Notes under the pieces: generated by a model | What the model was told of the DNA's origin: nothing | The model's input: only the letters and a program-made list of their open reading frames with translations | The model's database searches: none | Made by a program: the position numbers and the translations under genes | Part shown: positions 44,871-57,602 of the stretch, in pieces | How the letters are laid out: each line of letters starts with the position of its first letter | Position numbering within the stretch: the first letter of the stretch is position 1 | Source: Brachionus manjavacas | Taxonomy: Eukaryota > Rotifera > Eurotatoria > Ploima > Brachionidae | NCBI GenBank assembly: GCA_019054805.1 | Contig: JAHQIY010000005.1 | Location: forward strand, 186,001-250,000 | DNA: 64,000 bases | Direction of reading: 5' to 3'

Positions 44871-47800
44871 AATTTTAATATTTTTTTCTTTGTTTCTATT
44901 ATTTAATGGTAAAATTCATTATTTTTATGGTTTAAAAACATTTTCGCTCTAAATTGATCAAAAAATGTTGAGTATCATTAAGAAAGCCTTCGTCCATTAA
45001 ATTTTTACAAATAAGTGTTTTTTTTTCAATATAATTATGGATTATGGAATATTCACTTTATAAATTTACTATTAGATTTTTTTAATAAAAAAAGACGCTT
45101 GGAGCTTAAAATTAACAACTTTGTATTAAAAAAAAATCAAATAAATGAAATTATCTGATATTCCTTTATTCTTCAATATCAAACAAATTTTAATTATAAT
45201 TATTTTATCTAAATATGATATTTTCAAAAATTTGATTAAAATTAATCTTATTTTTAATTTGTGATAAGCCATTAACATGAAAATCTACTTGATTCTTTTA
45301 AAAAATCGATCTTTAACTTGGCTAATGAATTTGCTGATTAGTTTCTGATATTTTAAAAATTAATTTCAGCATTATCAAATTTTAATTCATCAATTCATCA
45401 TGAAATTTTGGTAATTATATTTTAATTTTCTCATAAGATTTTATTTTGTCGAAAATATAATTAAAGTTCTTGCTTCCGGATAAAAAAGAAGAATAATCGT
45501 CAAAAATATGTCTTAAAATTTAAGAATTAAGTAGCTTACTAAAAGCTTAAACGTATTAAGCCAAAAAAAAATAATATTCGAATTAATTTGAGGCAAAGTA
45601 ATTTTCTAAATTAAACATATTTCGATTCAGCAGAGTTAAGTGTTTAGCAAGAGGAATCTTTTTAAATTAATTAGGTTCATTACGATAGAAACATTGGATA
45701 CATTTAGGCTTTATTTGTCAAATTATTTAAAAACATGATTAAAAAATATTTAATTTAAGAAAAATTCTTTTTTAAATTCAAGATTTATCTAATAGTATCT
45801 TTAATTTCTGAAGTCTCAAAAAATTGCTTGTAAAAGACCGATTTGAAAATTGTCAAAAAATGGGTTTTTGGCACTTTTTCCAAGGCGCTAACTTTCTTGT
45901 CATTTTACTTTTTAGACATCAGTAAACAGAAACCATATTCCCTTGGTACATGCAACAATCACCATCTCGTCCATGCTCAAACATTACCGCATGCCCTAAA
46001 GGTGTGTTTTAAGTCTCGAGTTCGCATTAAAATCAAGTTTTTAGATTTAAAAATTTTTCCGAGTTTTTTTATAGGGTTCTGAGAAAATTTTCTCTAAATA
46101 ATGTTGAGAGAATTTTGAAACATTATTTAATGAAAATCTCTTTTACACTTGATTCGAGTCTTCTTGAGATTTCCAGATCGAGGTGGAATCTAAAATAAAC
46201 ACAATTTCTCACGTCAATTGAGTTTTATTTTAATTTCAGAATTTAATATTAAGCAATTGCCTAAAATTTAAACAATCAGATGTTTAATAGAAAAGCAATT
46301 TCCGTGACGTTTATTCATGGTTAAAAACCCAGGACTAAAATTTCAATTAGTAAATTATTTCTGGACTCACAAATAATTTATAAATTGTGATCGAAAGGAA
46401 TATTGGGTATCATCGATGGTGGACTGCGAGAAGATGGTAATGTTGCCAATACTAAAATAAAAATCTATTAAAACAATGATACCCAACATTGACAAAATGT
46501 AATGTTCAATTTAATAGCTCATTAAAGTTATTGAGGGTTCAAATCATTCAGTTTTATCTGAAAAAAATTAATCTTTTAAAAGGCTGTAAAAGCTCAAGAC
46601 GAAAAAAGATCTGAAAATTAATGTTAACTAAAGAGAAAAACGATCAGAATCTTTAATCAAAATTGGAATCATTATTTTTTTCTCCGAAAGATTTTTTAAT
46701 TTCACAGACAAAAAAATTTTCAATCTTTTAGTAAAAAATCAAAAAAAGATTTATTTGTTTATTAGACTTAAAAAATAAAGTCTAATAACGAAAACTAAGA
46801 TTTCATAGGAATTAATAAGAAAGTTAATTTTTAATTACTTCCATAATAATGACGGAAACAATCTACTTTTACTTCCGTTCGAATAAGAAAAACTGAAAAT
46901 TCCTTTTTTCCAAAATTTTTTCCAAATAATTTAGAAATTCGACTTTTCGTTTTTACGATTTAAATTTTCACGAAATTTAAATGCTAAATTATCTTTGCCA
47001 TGATTTTTCAAAATTCCAAATTGAAAATACTTTTTTTAGATTTTGTTCCGATTTTAATATAAAAAAATAAATTCTCAAATCCTAAAATCAAATCGGCACT
47101 TTTATCTTTACCAACGTTTACCTGTTAGACAATTCCTAAAATTTCTCTTTATTTTTTTTCAAATAAATTTACTTAGATCTTTTGTCAATTCAATAATTTT
47201 TTTGAAATCTTTGAATATTTATTATTTTTATTTTTTTGAAAAAGATGATTATAAAAGGAACTTATTGGAAAATCTTAACTGTCTTAAAAAATCATAGATT
47301 TTTTTCTTTTGGGACTTGCACTGTTCAATACTAAACTTGATCAAGAAATTACACTGAACTGAATAGAATTTTAGACTAGATTTGGATAGGATTCATTAGG
47401 GGAATCATTAGGAGATCCAGTTTAGGATTTTGTAAAGAATTTTAATATGAGATTCTTAATTTTTCGTTAAAAAATATTTTATTTTTTTAAATTAATTTGA
47501 TTTCCATTTATCTCTTGTGGTTTTAAAATAACACCATAAAAAAATTTAAAAAAGTTAACAAGATTTAAATATTCTTTTATCTTTCTAAAAGTTTCTTAGG
47601 TGTTTTTCTTTAAAAATTTTAGTTCCATCGACTAAAAATATTTTTTAACGATCATAAAAAATTTTCAAAAAATATTTAATTTTTCTGCATTATAAATTTT
47701 TTTCACTCATTACTGCAGCTATTTTCCAAGGAAAATTTACCAAGGTAAAATGTTTTACATTCTATTCAATTAAATTTGTTTAAACGAAGATTAGTCAAAA

Positions 47801-50100
47801 AATAATTAATAATTTTAGTTAACAAAGACGACAATACTTGAAAAAATCTTTTAAATTTTAATTTAATAGAAAAAATGAGTAAATAACTTTTTTAAAATTA
47901 GTTCTGTGAATGCAGCATGGTGTGGTGTGCAGCATTTACATAACTAAGTTTAGACCTTTAGAAAAAACTTATTAAATTTTTTTAAATTTTTTTACATTTA
48001 TTTACATTTTTTTACATTTTTTTATGTTCTTTTTGTTATTTTGTACTGAATTTCACAAAACCACTGATGCAAAAAGTTTAGTAGAAAGAGAAAGTATCCT
48101 TAAAAGATTTAAAAAGAATATAATGAAGAGATGAATAACAAAATAAATAGAAATGATTTAATGTTTTCTAAGAAGGATTTATTTAAACCTGAAAAAAGTT
48201 TTTGCAAAGAAATAGCAGATATTTATGTAATAAGTTGAGAAATTTTTATTTATTTTTTTCCTTAGATCCTTTTTATTATAATCTTCGAATCTAAATAGAA
48301 AAAATTTGTCCTGACCAAATTATTAAATAAGATAACTCTTATCCAAAATCAAAAAATTACTTAACTGCCATGACGGCTCATTTTTGACCTCAACAAAATA
48401 ATCGAAAATAAAAAAAAATTACAAATATTTTTATTTTAAATTGGTGTAGTAAAAATTTCCCAAAAAAATATGTTTGGATCAGTTTTGAACCATCTTGGCT
48501 CCAATCGGGTCAAAAATAATTTAACTTGAATTGAATAAAAAATTTGAATTTTGAAAATTAACTTATTAAAAAAGATTTTTTTAATGAATTATTTTTTTTG
48601 TAAATTCTTTCTTTTTCTTTAAAAATAGTTATTACTCTGTAAAATTACCTTTTTTTTAATATTTTGGGTTAAAATAAAAGGACTAAATTGGACTGGCCTA
48701 TATTTTTTAAATAAAATATTTCTCAAAATGGTCTCAAGCTTTGATATAGGATTAAACTAAAAAAAAAACTTGTTTGTAATGAGGATCCATGGCTTAAGAC
48801 ATATCTTTGAAGAATTTGGTGTAAGTTGAACAATTTTATGTTCAGGTTTATTGGGCTTATATTGAAATTTTTTATTACCTTCAAAAAAAGGTGACCCTCT
48901 AAAACCCAAAACTGATGCAAAAAGCTTTTAATTTTAGTATTTTGAGAAAGTAGCATTAAAATGTGTCTCTTTAAAGCAGATAAAAGAAAAAAGATAAATA
49001 TTTTTCGATTACTGTTAACTTAAGGGCAATTTCTGTTTATTTGAACATTTTCTTTGATAGCATTTAGAAGGATTCTATTAAACCGGAAAATATTTTTTGA
49101 AAAGAATTAGCAAAAATTTCTAGAAAAAATTAATTAATTTTTATTTTAAATTTTTTTTTCCTGGAAACTTTTAATTTTAATCTTCGAATCGAATTTTTTA
49201 AAAAATTTAAAAAAGACCAAAAATTCATATTGAATTATCTTAGAAATCATCCTTTATAAAAACCATACTAGAAATTTTATTCTTAAATTTCAATCAATAC
49301 AATTTAAATATTTTTTATTATTTTATTTCTATAAATAGGCTCGAAAATTCACTTAGAGATTGGAAGCTGCTGGAGGAAAAAATTCTAAATATTCAATTAA
49401 TTAATTATACTTTTAGAAAAAATATTTCAACAACCATAAATTCTGAAAAGTAAATTTTGGCATTTGATTAGTTTCGTTTAATAATATTCCATAACAAATT
49501 TTGTCTGAGAAAAAAATTATTTTAAAAAATCAATTAATTTCTAGAAAAATGTAAGTGCCATAATTTACGTAAAAACATATTAAGTGAATTCAAAACAAGA
49601 TTAAATTATTTGATGAGATTTATTCGAAAAAATTGCCGAATTCAATTTTCATTTTAAAATACATTTTAAAGGTTCAATTAAGAAAAAAAAATCTTAATTT
49701 GATTCAAAATAATTACAAATTTTTAATTGTTAAAATGAATATTAAGAAGATGAATAGCTATCATCTATAATTCTACGTTATATATTTACGATTGGTATTC
49801 GGTTGTTTCCACTGAATTTCAAAAGGTTGATTTTTAATAAAATAACAGTGATAAATTCTATTTCTATTAATTAGTACTTAAATGGTAAGTAGTTTATAAT
49901 TTTTGTGGTTCTGAGCTATAAATTAATAAAAGAAGAATCCAGCATCATAATTTCTTCTATTCATTTTTTTTTTTTTTTTAAAATTAAAATTTAGACTGTG
50001 ATTATCAACTCCATAATTTTAGATACTAATTGAATAGACCTTTTTTTCTGAAATAAAGATGCTTTTTAGTGTAAAAATTTAAAATTTGTTGCCTGTCAAA
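44871..50100. other. Long AT-rich stretch upstream of opsin 2
   Basis: No gene supported. Minor structure: a small inverted repeat around 46400-46490 (TATTGGGTATCATCG and CAATGATACCCAACATT); T-rich TTTTTTTACAT units at 47975-48030; and a GGGTCAAAAAT/ATTTTTGACC pair at 48385 and 48508. The open frame at 45843-46082 has a GC-richer centre but no recognisable motif. Confidence 0.45.
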
Positions 50101-53100
50101 ATGTTCGTCAATGATTATTGGAAACAATTCGGACAAATCGAGCTCAAATGGCATTATTTGAACGCATCTATCTATGCTGCAATCGGTATTCTAAGCTTCA
50201 TTGCTAATTCAATGGTTCTTTTGTATATTTTTCGGTGAATTTTTTTTTAATAATATCGCCATATAGTAACTTGTAAAATTAGAATTTTTTAGCATTAAAA
50301 AGAGGACACATAGACCCAATGGAATAATGTTTTCAGTCAATTTGGCAATAGCTGATATTGGAAAAGTAATGATTAATTTACCAATGACTTCAATTAGCAG
50401 CTTTTATGGTGAATGGGTTTTCGATCAAATAGGTAGAGATTTTTTTTCTTTTTTCATATTTTCATATTTATATTGACTGCTAATTACCTTTAATTCCAAA
50501 ATAATTATTTTCTATTGAGATTATTTAATTTTAAAAAAATTTTAAATTGGACCAAAATATTCACTTCACATATTGAAATTAATTAGTTTTTGTTTTTGTT
50601 TATTTTTAATTTTTAAAAGTCAAAAGGAACGTCAAAAGAGTGTATTAGTTAAAAATGCTAACTTTTTACAAAAAAGTCGCAAACTAGATGTGGTTTATAA
50701 AATTAAAATTATTAAAATTTTCTTTTTTTAATATCTAAGGTGACCGTCTTAAACTTAACACAATCCAAAACTCTATTTGGTATAGATTCCACTAGTTTCT
50801 GAACAAATTCTGTCAGAATTATCAGCCACTCCTTGTTAAGAACTTCATTTAGATGTCTAAGTTACCGTAATACTTTATATCTGATTTTCTGGGTTCCTGC
50901 CGTCTGTGGTTTCGATGCAACAAATAATATTAAAAGTTTAAGTTTTGGCTGTACATTTAAATTTAAAAAATATTATTAAAAAAGATTAAAACTAAGACAT
51001 TGTGAATTTTCATACAAAAATTCCAATACAAAATTTAAATTCTTAAAAAAAATTTTGATTTTGTACCACAGATTTATCCGTAAATTTTAAAAGGTGAAAC
51101 AAACAATGTTTTATTTAAAAGTCTAGTATAAAGAAAGATTTTAAAGAAATTTTTGCCAATAGATTGATTATTTTCAATTAAATTGAATGTAAATTTGGAA
51201 TTGAAAAATAACTCCCGAATTCAAAATTATTTAAGTAGCGATGAAAGAATTTTAACATTTAAATAAAATAAATTTACAGATTGGAAAAAATAATTCAGAT
51301 TTGAAATGGATCATAGACACAAAAAAAAAATAAATTTCAAAATATTGATAATTTTTTTAATCATTAATATTTCCCTTTTAAAGAAAATTTATCTTTTTTT
51401 ATTCAACTTAGTGAAACATATTTTGTTTCATGTTGTTTCTTCATCGAAGTTTTAAAAGCTCAATTTTGTCTATTTTTATTAATCAAATAGAATTTAATTT
51501 TTGTAATTTTTGGAAGATTTGTATGGAAATTCACAATGCCTAAAACTAAAAAGTAGTGCAATTAAAATTTATTCATGTTTAAGGTTTTAATATGGTTTTT
51601 ATTGTATGCGGGTATTAATGCAGCATTTTGTCTTAAAAAATCAGGTAAAATCGAGATTTATTTACAATTACAATTCAAGTGCTAGTTACAATTTTGGGTT
51701 AGGGCTAACTTGAATGCTCATCCCATGCACAAGGCTATAAAATTTGACCGCTTTTATATAATCTAACACATCGAATAGTATTCCCAGAAATACATTTTTC
51801 ATCCTCCCGTTGCTTGAGTATCCATTCTTTGAGATCCATTTCTTTAATTTTTCAAATGCACTTGTTTTTGCTTGCTTCAGCTAAATTACGCGAGTTTCTT
51901 TTCCTTTAGCTCTGAAGAATTCTTTCACCATCTTTCCCCCAACCAAGAGTCCTGTAATCAATTAGAGTTTGGCGGTGCAAATGATTGATCCTTTTGTCAT
52001 ATTTTTTCTCTATTTTGGATAGATCGATGGTACAAAACAATCTTTGCTTTGAAAAAAAAAAATTTCCGCTACAGGGGCTCAAAGAGTTTTTTAATTGTCA
52101 AATGTGTGCTTCGGTCCGATGAGAATATCTTTTGCAAACAAATACAAAGGATATATAAATTACATAATATCTTGTAGAGCAAAAAATTCTCTACTAGAAA
52201 TTTATTTTTTTTTTCCAAAAAAAATTTAGTCTCGAGATTTTTTCAAAAAAAGCAGAAATTTTTTGTTTTAGATTTATAAAAAGAAATTTTATATCAATTT
52301 TTTTAATAATTAATGGCTAAACTTTATAAAACATTATTTTTTTATGTTTATTTTTGAAGAAAATTAAATAAGTTTTTATTTGAAGTAAAAACAAAATTTT
52401 GTAATACAAAATTCAACTTTTCTCGCTACAATTTATTTTAATCAATATTAGAATATTATTTAAAGCCATAATTTTGATACCTTTATGCAGATTTTAAATT
52501 TGCTTTAATGTTTTCAAATAAGTATTTTAGAAAAGTCAATTAGAAAAAAAAGATTTGCTTTTTAAATTAAAATGATTTTTTTATGATTAAACATTTAATG
52601 TTAAATTAAAAAATTAAAAATTTTAATTTTACAGAGGCATGAAGAGATGTCTGTGATTTTGAAAATTAAATATTTGATAGAATTTAAATGTTTGTTTTAT
52701 TTGGATTTTTGATTTTATAATTAATAGAATTTTTTAAGTCAAGTTATCATAAAAAACTGCAAGATAATTAAAAGTAAAAATATTAAAATAAAAATTTATA
52801 ACACTAGCTTTAAAAAAAGAAGACTATTAGATTTTATCAAATTTTTCATGTTTAAATTTTTTAATAGTTTGTTCGATGAATGTTCTTCCAATTTTTTTCA
52901 AAAATTAAACTAAAAATTGATCAAATATTTCAATTTTTTTAAAAATAACACTTTTCTTAATAAAATCTCCAATTTAAAAAAATTAAAATTAAATAAACTT
53001 TCCATTCATTTATTAAATTAATTTAAAAATGATAAAAAAAATTTTGATATAAAAAAAATATAAGTTAATTAAATCAATAATAATTCTCAATAGTTTTATA

Positions 53101-54368
53101 ATTATTATAAAGATCTTCGGATCGAGTTTTAGAGCCTGCGCCTAAAATAATATCACCTTTAATAGTATTTTAAACATTTAGTTTGAAAAAGAAGTGGGTA
53201 CAAATAAAAGAAAAAAAATTTCAATAAATTTATTTTTAAAAATTATCCTCGCACTTAAATTGAAGTGAAATTATATTTTTAAAAATAAAAAAAAATGTAA
53301 ATGTTCGAAATTGAGATTGTGGCTGTAAAATTTTGCCTTTTTAAATTTATTTTACTAGATTATTAAAAAAACTAATTTGATATAATATTTTTTTGACTCT
53401 CTCATCGAAAAACACTACAAATTAAAATAAAAAAATTTTTTAGGTTGTGATATTTATGGCCTTGCCGGTGGTCTTTTTGGATTCATAAGCATAACCACTT
53501 TAGTTTTCATGAGTGTGGAAAGATATCTTATTGTTAAATCACCTCTTAACATAGAATGCTTTAACGTAAAAATAAAAATGAGTAATTTTATTTAAATAAA
53601 GTGTTTAATTTAGAATTTCCTATTAAATTTTTTAAAGTTTGTATCATATTTACGTGGATCTACTCAGCTTTGATGATTATGATTCAGCTTTTTTCCAAAA
53701 ATAGTTTTGTTTTGGAAGGCATGCTAACATCGTGTTCATTCGACTATCTTAGTCGGGATTTGATGTCACGTTGCTATATGCTTTTGATGCTTATAGGTGG
53801 TTTTGTAATTCCATTGATGCTGATCATTGTATTTTACGTTCTGACTAAAAAAGAAATTAAAAAAAAAAACAACTATTTTTTTCGTATGAATTCAAGTGAG
53901 AGGCGACGCACCCTAAATTCAATGAGCTTAATCGAAGATAATTCACTTAATTCGAGAGAGATGGGACCAATTTTGGCCAAAAAGGATTCACTGGAAGGGG
54001 AAACAAAAACTTCTGAATGGAAGGACAAATTTTTGCCTGCCAAAAAAAACACATCTTTGAACAGGAAAACCTCTTCCACTCAATCATCAAAAAACCATTA
54101 TTATTACTTATTAAGACGAGAAAAAAGAGTCCTGAAACGCATCATTTTAAATGTCACTTGCTTTTGTCTAGCATGGATGCCTTATGTTATCATGACATTA
54201 TCAGCTCAATTTGGAAATAATATAGAAAACTATATAAATCCTTTTTCAACTTCCGTTCCAGGAATAATAGCCAAAATTTCTTCCATTTATAATCCATTAC
54301 TTTACACATTGACAAACAAAAATTGTAAAAATTATTATAAGCGCTTGTTACGTATTTCCAAAGAATGA
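50101..54368 (+). CDS. Opsin 2 (visual-pigment-type GPCR), four exons
   Basis: Paralogue of the opsin at 8236-9570, with the same role expected. Exons 50101-50234, 50293-50432, 53444-53581 and 53614-54368 give 388 residues. Opsin features: IIAKISSIYNPLLY with the retinal Lys at about 358; Cys93 with Tyr96 (bovine Tyr113); ERY (117-119); and LEGMLTSCSFDYL with the Glu181-type counterion and disulphide Cys. Loop 3 is long, basic and Ser-rich. The first two introns sit at the same positions and phases as in opsin 1, and intron 2 is 3 kb. The third intron is odd: the obvious donor at 53566 gives the wrong phase, while GTAATT at 53582 keeps the frame but leaves an intron of only 32 nt. Either that tiny intron is real or an indel has hit the gene. 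AATAAA lies at 54409. Confidence 0.9.
50990..51560. repeat. Inverted repeat inside opsin 2 intron 2
   Basis: 50996-51030 (GACATTGTGAATTTTCATAC, AAAAATTCCA) is complementary to 51505-51545 (TTTTGGAAGATTTGTATGGA, AATTCACAATGCC), and weaker pairing continues inward (GTGAAACAAACA and TTTGTTTCATG). About 570 bp in all; possibly an old palindromic MITE. Confidence 0.55.
51715..52070 (-). mobile_element. Decayed helix-turn-helix transposase fragment (pogo/Tc5-like?)
   Basis: Minus strand within opsin 2 intron 2: LFCTIDLSKIEKKYDKRINH, LHRQTLIDYRTLGWGKDGER, RKRNSRNLAEASKNKCI, then KIKEMDLKEWILKQREDEKC, ISGNTIRC. The WI..R..... .SG..I pattern resembles the CENP-B-type DNA-binding domain of pogo/Tc5 transposases. 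Several stops. The family call is tentative. Confidence 0.45.
52265..52535 (+). repeat. Dispersed repeat, second copy (see 37780-37990)
   Basis: Shares TTTTAGATTTATAAAA, TTATATCAATTTTTTTAAT, AAAGCCATAATTTTGATACC and GTTTTCAAATAAGTATTTTAG with 37780-37990. Confidence 0.5.
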
Positions 54369-54579
54369 TTTTTATTTTTTTATGTCTGAACTGAACTAAA
54401 TTTAATTTAATAAATAAAGCTTAAAATATTTAAGATTTTAGTGTTGAAATCAAACTGTGTTTAATTAAAATCGAATTCAAAAAGATTTTAATAGTCTAAA
54501 ATTATACATTTAATTACCGTAAAGTACAAAAAGTACAAAAAGGAATTTTTCTTTTTAATATTCCCATTGACCTTTACTC

Positions 54580-56168
54580 ACAGCTAAGCAATCAGGCGCT
54601 AGTCCTGATTAAACGCATATACCAATTAGATTCCAAAGATCATTAGCCAAATACCTAATGGCGGTTCTTTTCCTGGTTTAGGTATCGTTTAATAGAGAAA
54701 ATGATTCTTTTACATGTCTGGCTAATTTCAGTTTGAGTTGGTTCAATTTATGCTTCTTACTTTTTTTTTTATTCTCATCACCAACTATGGCTTGGATAAA
54801 TAAAGTCATCCTTCTTTGGCTGAACATTCTCTTCTGAAGATGATTTTAGAAAATTGTAGTCAGAATTTGTTTTATAAAACAGGGTGGTGTGATAATTTTG
54901 TGAACAATTCGCCGGATCCATTCTTAAGGACACTGGGAAGTTTACGTTAAATTATAATGCTTTATATTTTGTCTTTAAAGTTAATCATGCGATTGGAAAA
55001 CTTGGTATTGATCTCTTTCAAAAACATATCCTGATAAGGAAACAAATGGTTTCTATTATGAGTGCTGAGAAAATAACCAAAGAAATTGAACCTTGACTTT
55101 TTCGGTGGAAGTTAGCAATTGTTAATCCATTGTTTAAAAATTAAGGAGACAGATCAGATATAAATAATAGCAGGGCTTTTTCAGTTTTGCCTCCAAAAGC
55201 AAATATTTTTTTTTAATGGCAAACATGGATCTAGACCTGGTAATTAATGCCAAATCTTAATTTTTCAAAGCTCGCCTTTAGTATCTCATTAGTTTACATT
55301 ATTAGTTGTAAACATTATAAGTTTTTTGCGACATTTATTTTACCTTATTTTGATTATTGTTCATCTCTTTTGTGTTATTTTTCAAAAGACGCAATAATTA
55401 AACTTACTAAAAGTTATTGTTTTTCAATTTTTAAATTATTTAAATTTTAATTTGAAGTTGGTTACTTCAATGATATCAGTAATTTTCTAGAAAAATATAA
55501 CTTTTTGCTTTTCAGAATAGATTTTTTGATATAGTGTTATTTGATCCTTATAAAACACGATTTATTCATAATTCTCCCGAAAATTTAAGAATGAAATTAA
55601 AGAAAAATGTATTTTAAATCAAGGAATTTAAAATACAATTTAAGGAAAAGTGTCAATCTGATTGAACCGATGTCAAAAATGGCTAATGGCGAAAAAAACT
55701 CTGAATTTTATTACAAGAAATTTTCTATCTATATATTAAAATTGTAGCTATTTTTTTCTGTAAATTATTTTCTATTTATCTTTTTCTTTACCCTTAATGT
55801 TCTCTTTAATCTTATGTAATATCTGTAATGTCTTTATAAATTCTTTTTCCTTAATCAATTGTACCTTTATATGAAATTACTCATCTCTTATTAGTTTTTT
55901 ATACTATTGTACAATTATTTAATTTATTTTTTATTAATTTCTTATTAATGACAAATTTTTTTGAATTACTTTAAATCTATTTAACTCATCAATCTGTATA
56001 ATCTCTCGTATTCGTCTTGTACTTCAGTTTCGTCTCTGTAACTTTTATTGTAGTTCCTTAATTTATCTCTCGATTTTTGTGCAATTAGCTACCATGTAAT
56101 GATGGCTTCCGAGTAAGCTATCTCCGCAAGCTCGCTTGCTGTAGCTCTTTATTATTATTATTATTATT
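54580..56168 (+). mobile_element. LINE remnant: RT fingers, thumb and 3' tail
   Basis: Begins with scattered RT-like residues. IVNPLFKN, a stop, GDRSDINNSRAFSVLPPKA (about 55115-55200) is the conserved N-terminal RT block. GSRPGN follows, then a deletion removes the catalytic palm. 55247-55450 contains FATFILPYFDYCSSLLCYFS, as in the LINE at 19105. The 3' end has CCGCAAGCTCGCTTGCTGTA, then (ATT)n at 56143-56168. It lies 200 nt downstream of opsin 2 in the same orientation. Non-functional. Confidence 0.8.
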
Positions 56169-56451
56169 GATGAATAGCTTTGTGATCAAGAGATCAATGT
56201 TGAAGTTTGCGACATTCAAGCTTTCTATATTTAAAAACAACAATTTGATTTTTAGAAATTACTGTTATTAAACTGATTAAAACTGTTAGAAAATTTAATT
56301 TAAATATTTCAATGTTTTGCTTTGTTAAATTTTTTTTTTGTTTATTTTTAAATCAATTATTTAAATTTTCAATTTTTAATTTGTAATAATCATTTTTTTA
56401 AATTAAATAAATGAATTGTTAATATGTTCTACAAACATATCTCGTATTTTT

Positions 56452-56932
56452 TGGTTCGATTATTCTGTACCACAAATTAAGACACGCTTTTGGACCAAGC
56501 ACCAAAGTAAATCTAGCCCATACTGAAAAATTTTTGATTAAGAACGCATGGTCTAATAGTATTATTACGGGTTAAAGCCGCATTAAACTCTAAAATTTTT
56601 AATTGAATGAATCATCAAACTGAAGTTTAAGACATAAAATAAAAAAATCGAAATAAAAAAAAATTAATTTTTTTAATATATAATTTTTCTAATTCCTGGT
56701 GTTGCACCAAATGCATAGTAGAAAAAAATTCCTTTTGTTAATTGTCTTAAACTCAAGTCTTGATGACGCATTTAATTAAGAATTTTAGAGCTTGATGCGG
56801 CCATAAACCCGTGAAAATACGTGATTATCGCGTTCTAAATCAAAAATGTTTTAGCATTGGCGAGATTTACTTAAGTGCATGGTCAAAAGCGTGTCTCAGT
56901 TTGTGCTGCAGCATAATCGAACGAGGAAAAAC
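56452..56932. mobile_element. Long-TIR foldback element, ~480 bp
   Basis: Arms of about 190 nt (56452-56640 and 56745-56932). Both arms, read inward, contain GACACGCTTTTG, AAGTAAATCT, TTTTTGATT.A.AACGC, GCCGCAT and CTCTAAAATT.TTAATT. The outermost sequence is TTCGATTATTCTGTACCACA and, on the complement, TTCGATTATGCTGCAGCACA. No coding frame. Confidence 0.85.
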
Positions 56933-57111
56933 AGTAAGTTGATTAGATTCTCAAACTAAAATAATACAAAAATGTGAGTTAAAAATAAAAATAACACAAA
57001 TCTTTACACTCAAAATATGTTTTTCATTATTAAAATTTTATAAAAAAAAATTAATTAATTTTTCTGGATAATTAAAAAAAATCTTGTGTATTTTTTTTCA
57101 AACCGCAGAAC

Positions 57112-57543
57112 GGGTAATAATATAACATTTACGTAATTTTACATCAATAAGTGTTCATAAAATAGCATCAAATTTAGAATGTAATTAAATGTAAGCTAAG
57201 ATAAAAAAATACTGGAAATTCCCTTTAATTACATTTTTTAAAAATATTTTGTGTAAAATTATTTAATAAAATAAAAAAAAGATGAAGATTTCAAATTGCG
57301 TAAAATTTTTTTTAGACTAAAAAAATTGGTTAAAAATCAAATAATCGTCGGAAAAATTGGAATTATTTTGCTGTTACCTTTTTTGTTGTGTTTTACTTGA
57401 AATAACGTAATTTTACGTAATTTCACATCATTTTACGTAAGCTACCATTAAATAAAATTCTAAATTTGAAATTTTTTTGTTTAATCTTTCATTCAATTAT
57501 TTATTTATTTAAAATTACGTAAAATGATGTAATATTACCAGTT
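57112..57543. mobile_element. MITE with TTTACGTAA words
   Basis: The left end GGGTAATAATATAACATTTA followed by CGTAATTTTACATCA pairs with the right end (complement) CTGGTAATATTACATCATTT followed by TACGTAAT. TTACGTAA words recur at 57410-57440 and 57522-57530. Confidence 0.7.
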
Positions 57544-57602
57544 CTACAATTTAAAGTAAAACACTGTATTTAAAATAATTTTACAAAGCCAAGAGATGTT
57601 TT

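Noticed and set aside
45843-46082. 79-codon plus-strand frame
   Set aside because: No motif, hydrophobic low-complexity ends, and no splice or neighbour context; could not be supported as a gene.
47975-48030. Apparent CRISPR-like or tandem array of TTTTTTTACAT
   Set aside because: Only a few T-rich units with no conserved spacer structure; simple-sequence DNA.
53873-54220. Two alternative frames over opsin 2 exon 4
   Set aside because: Shadows of the opsin coding frame.
56143-56168. Stand-alone ATT microsatellite
   Set aside because: It is the 3' tail of the LINE ending here rather than an independent feature.
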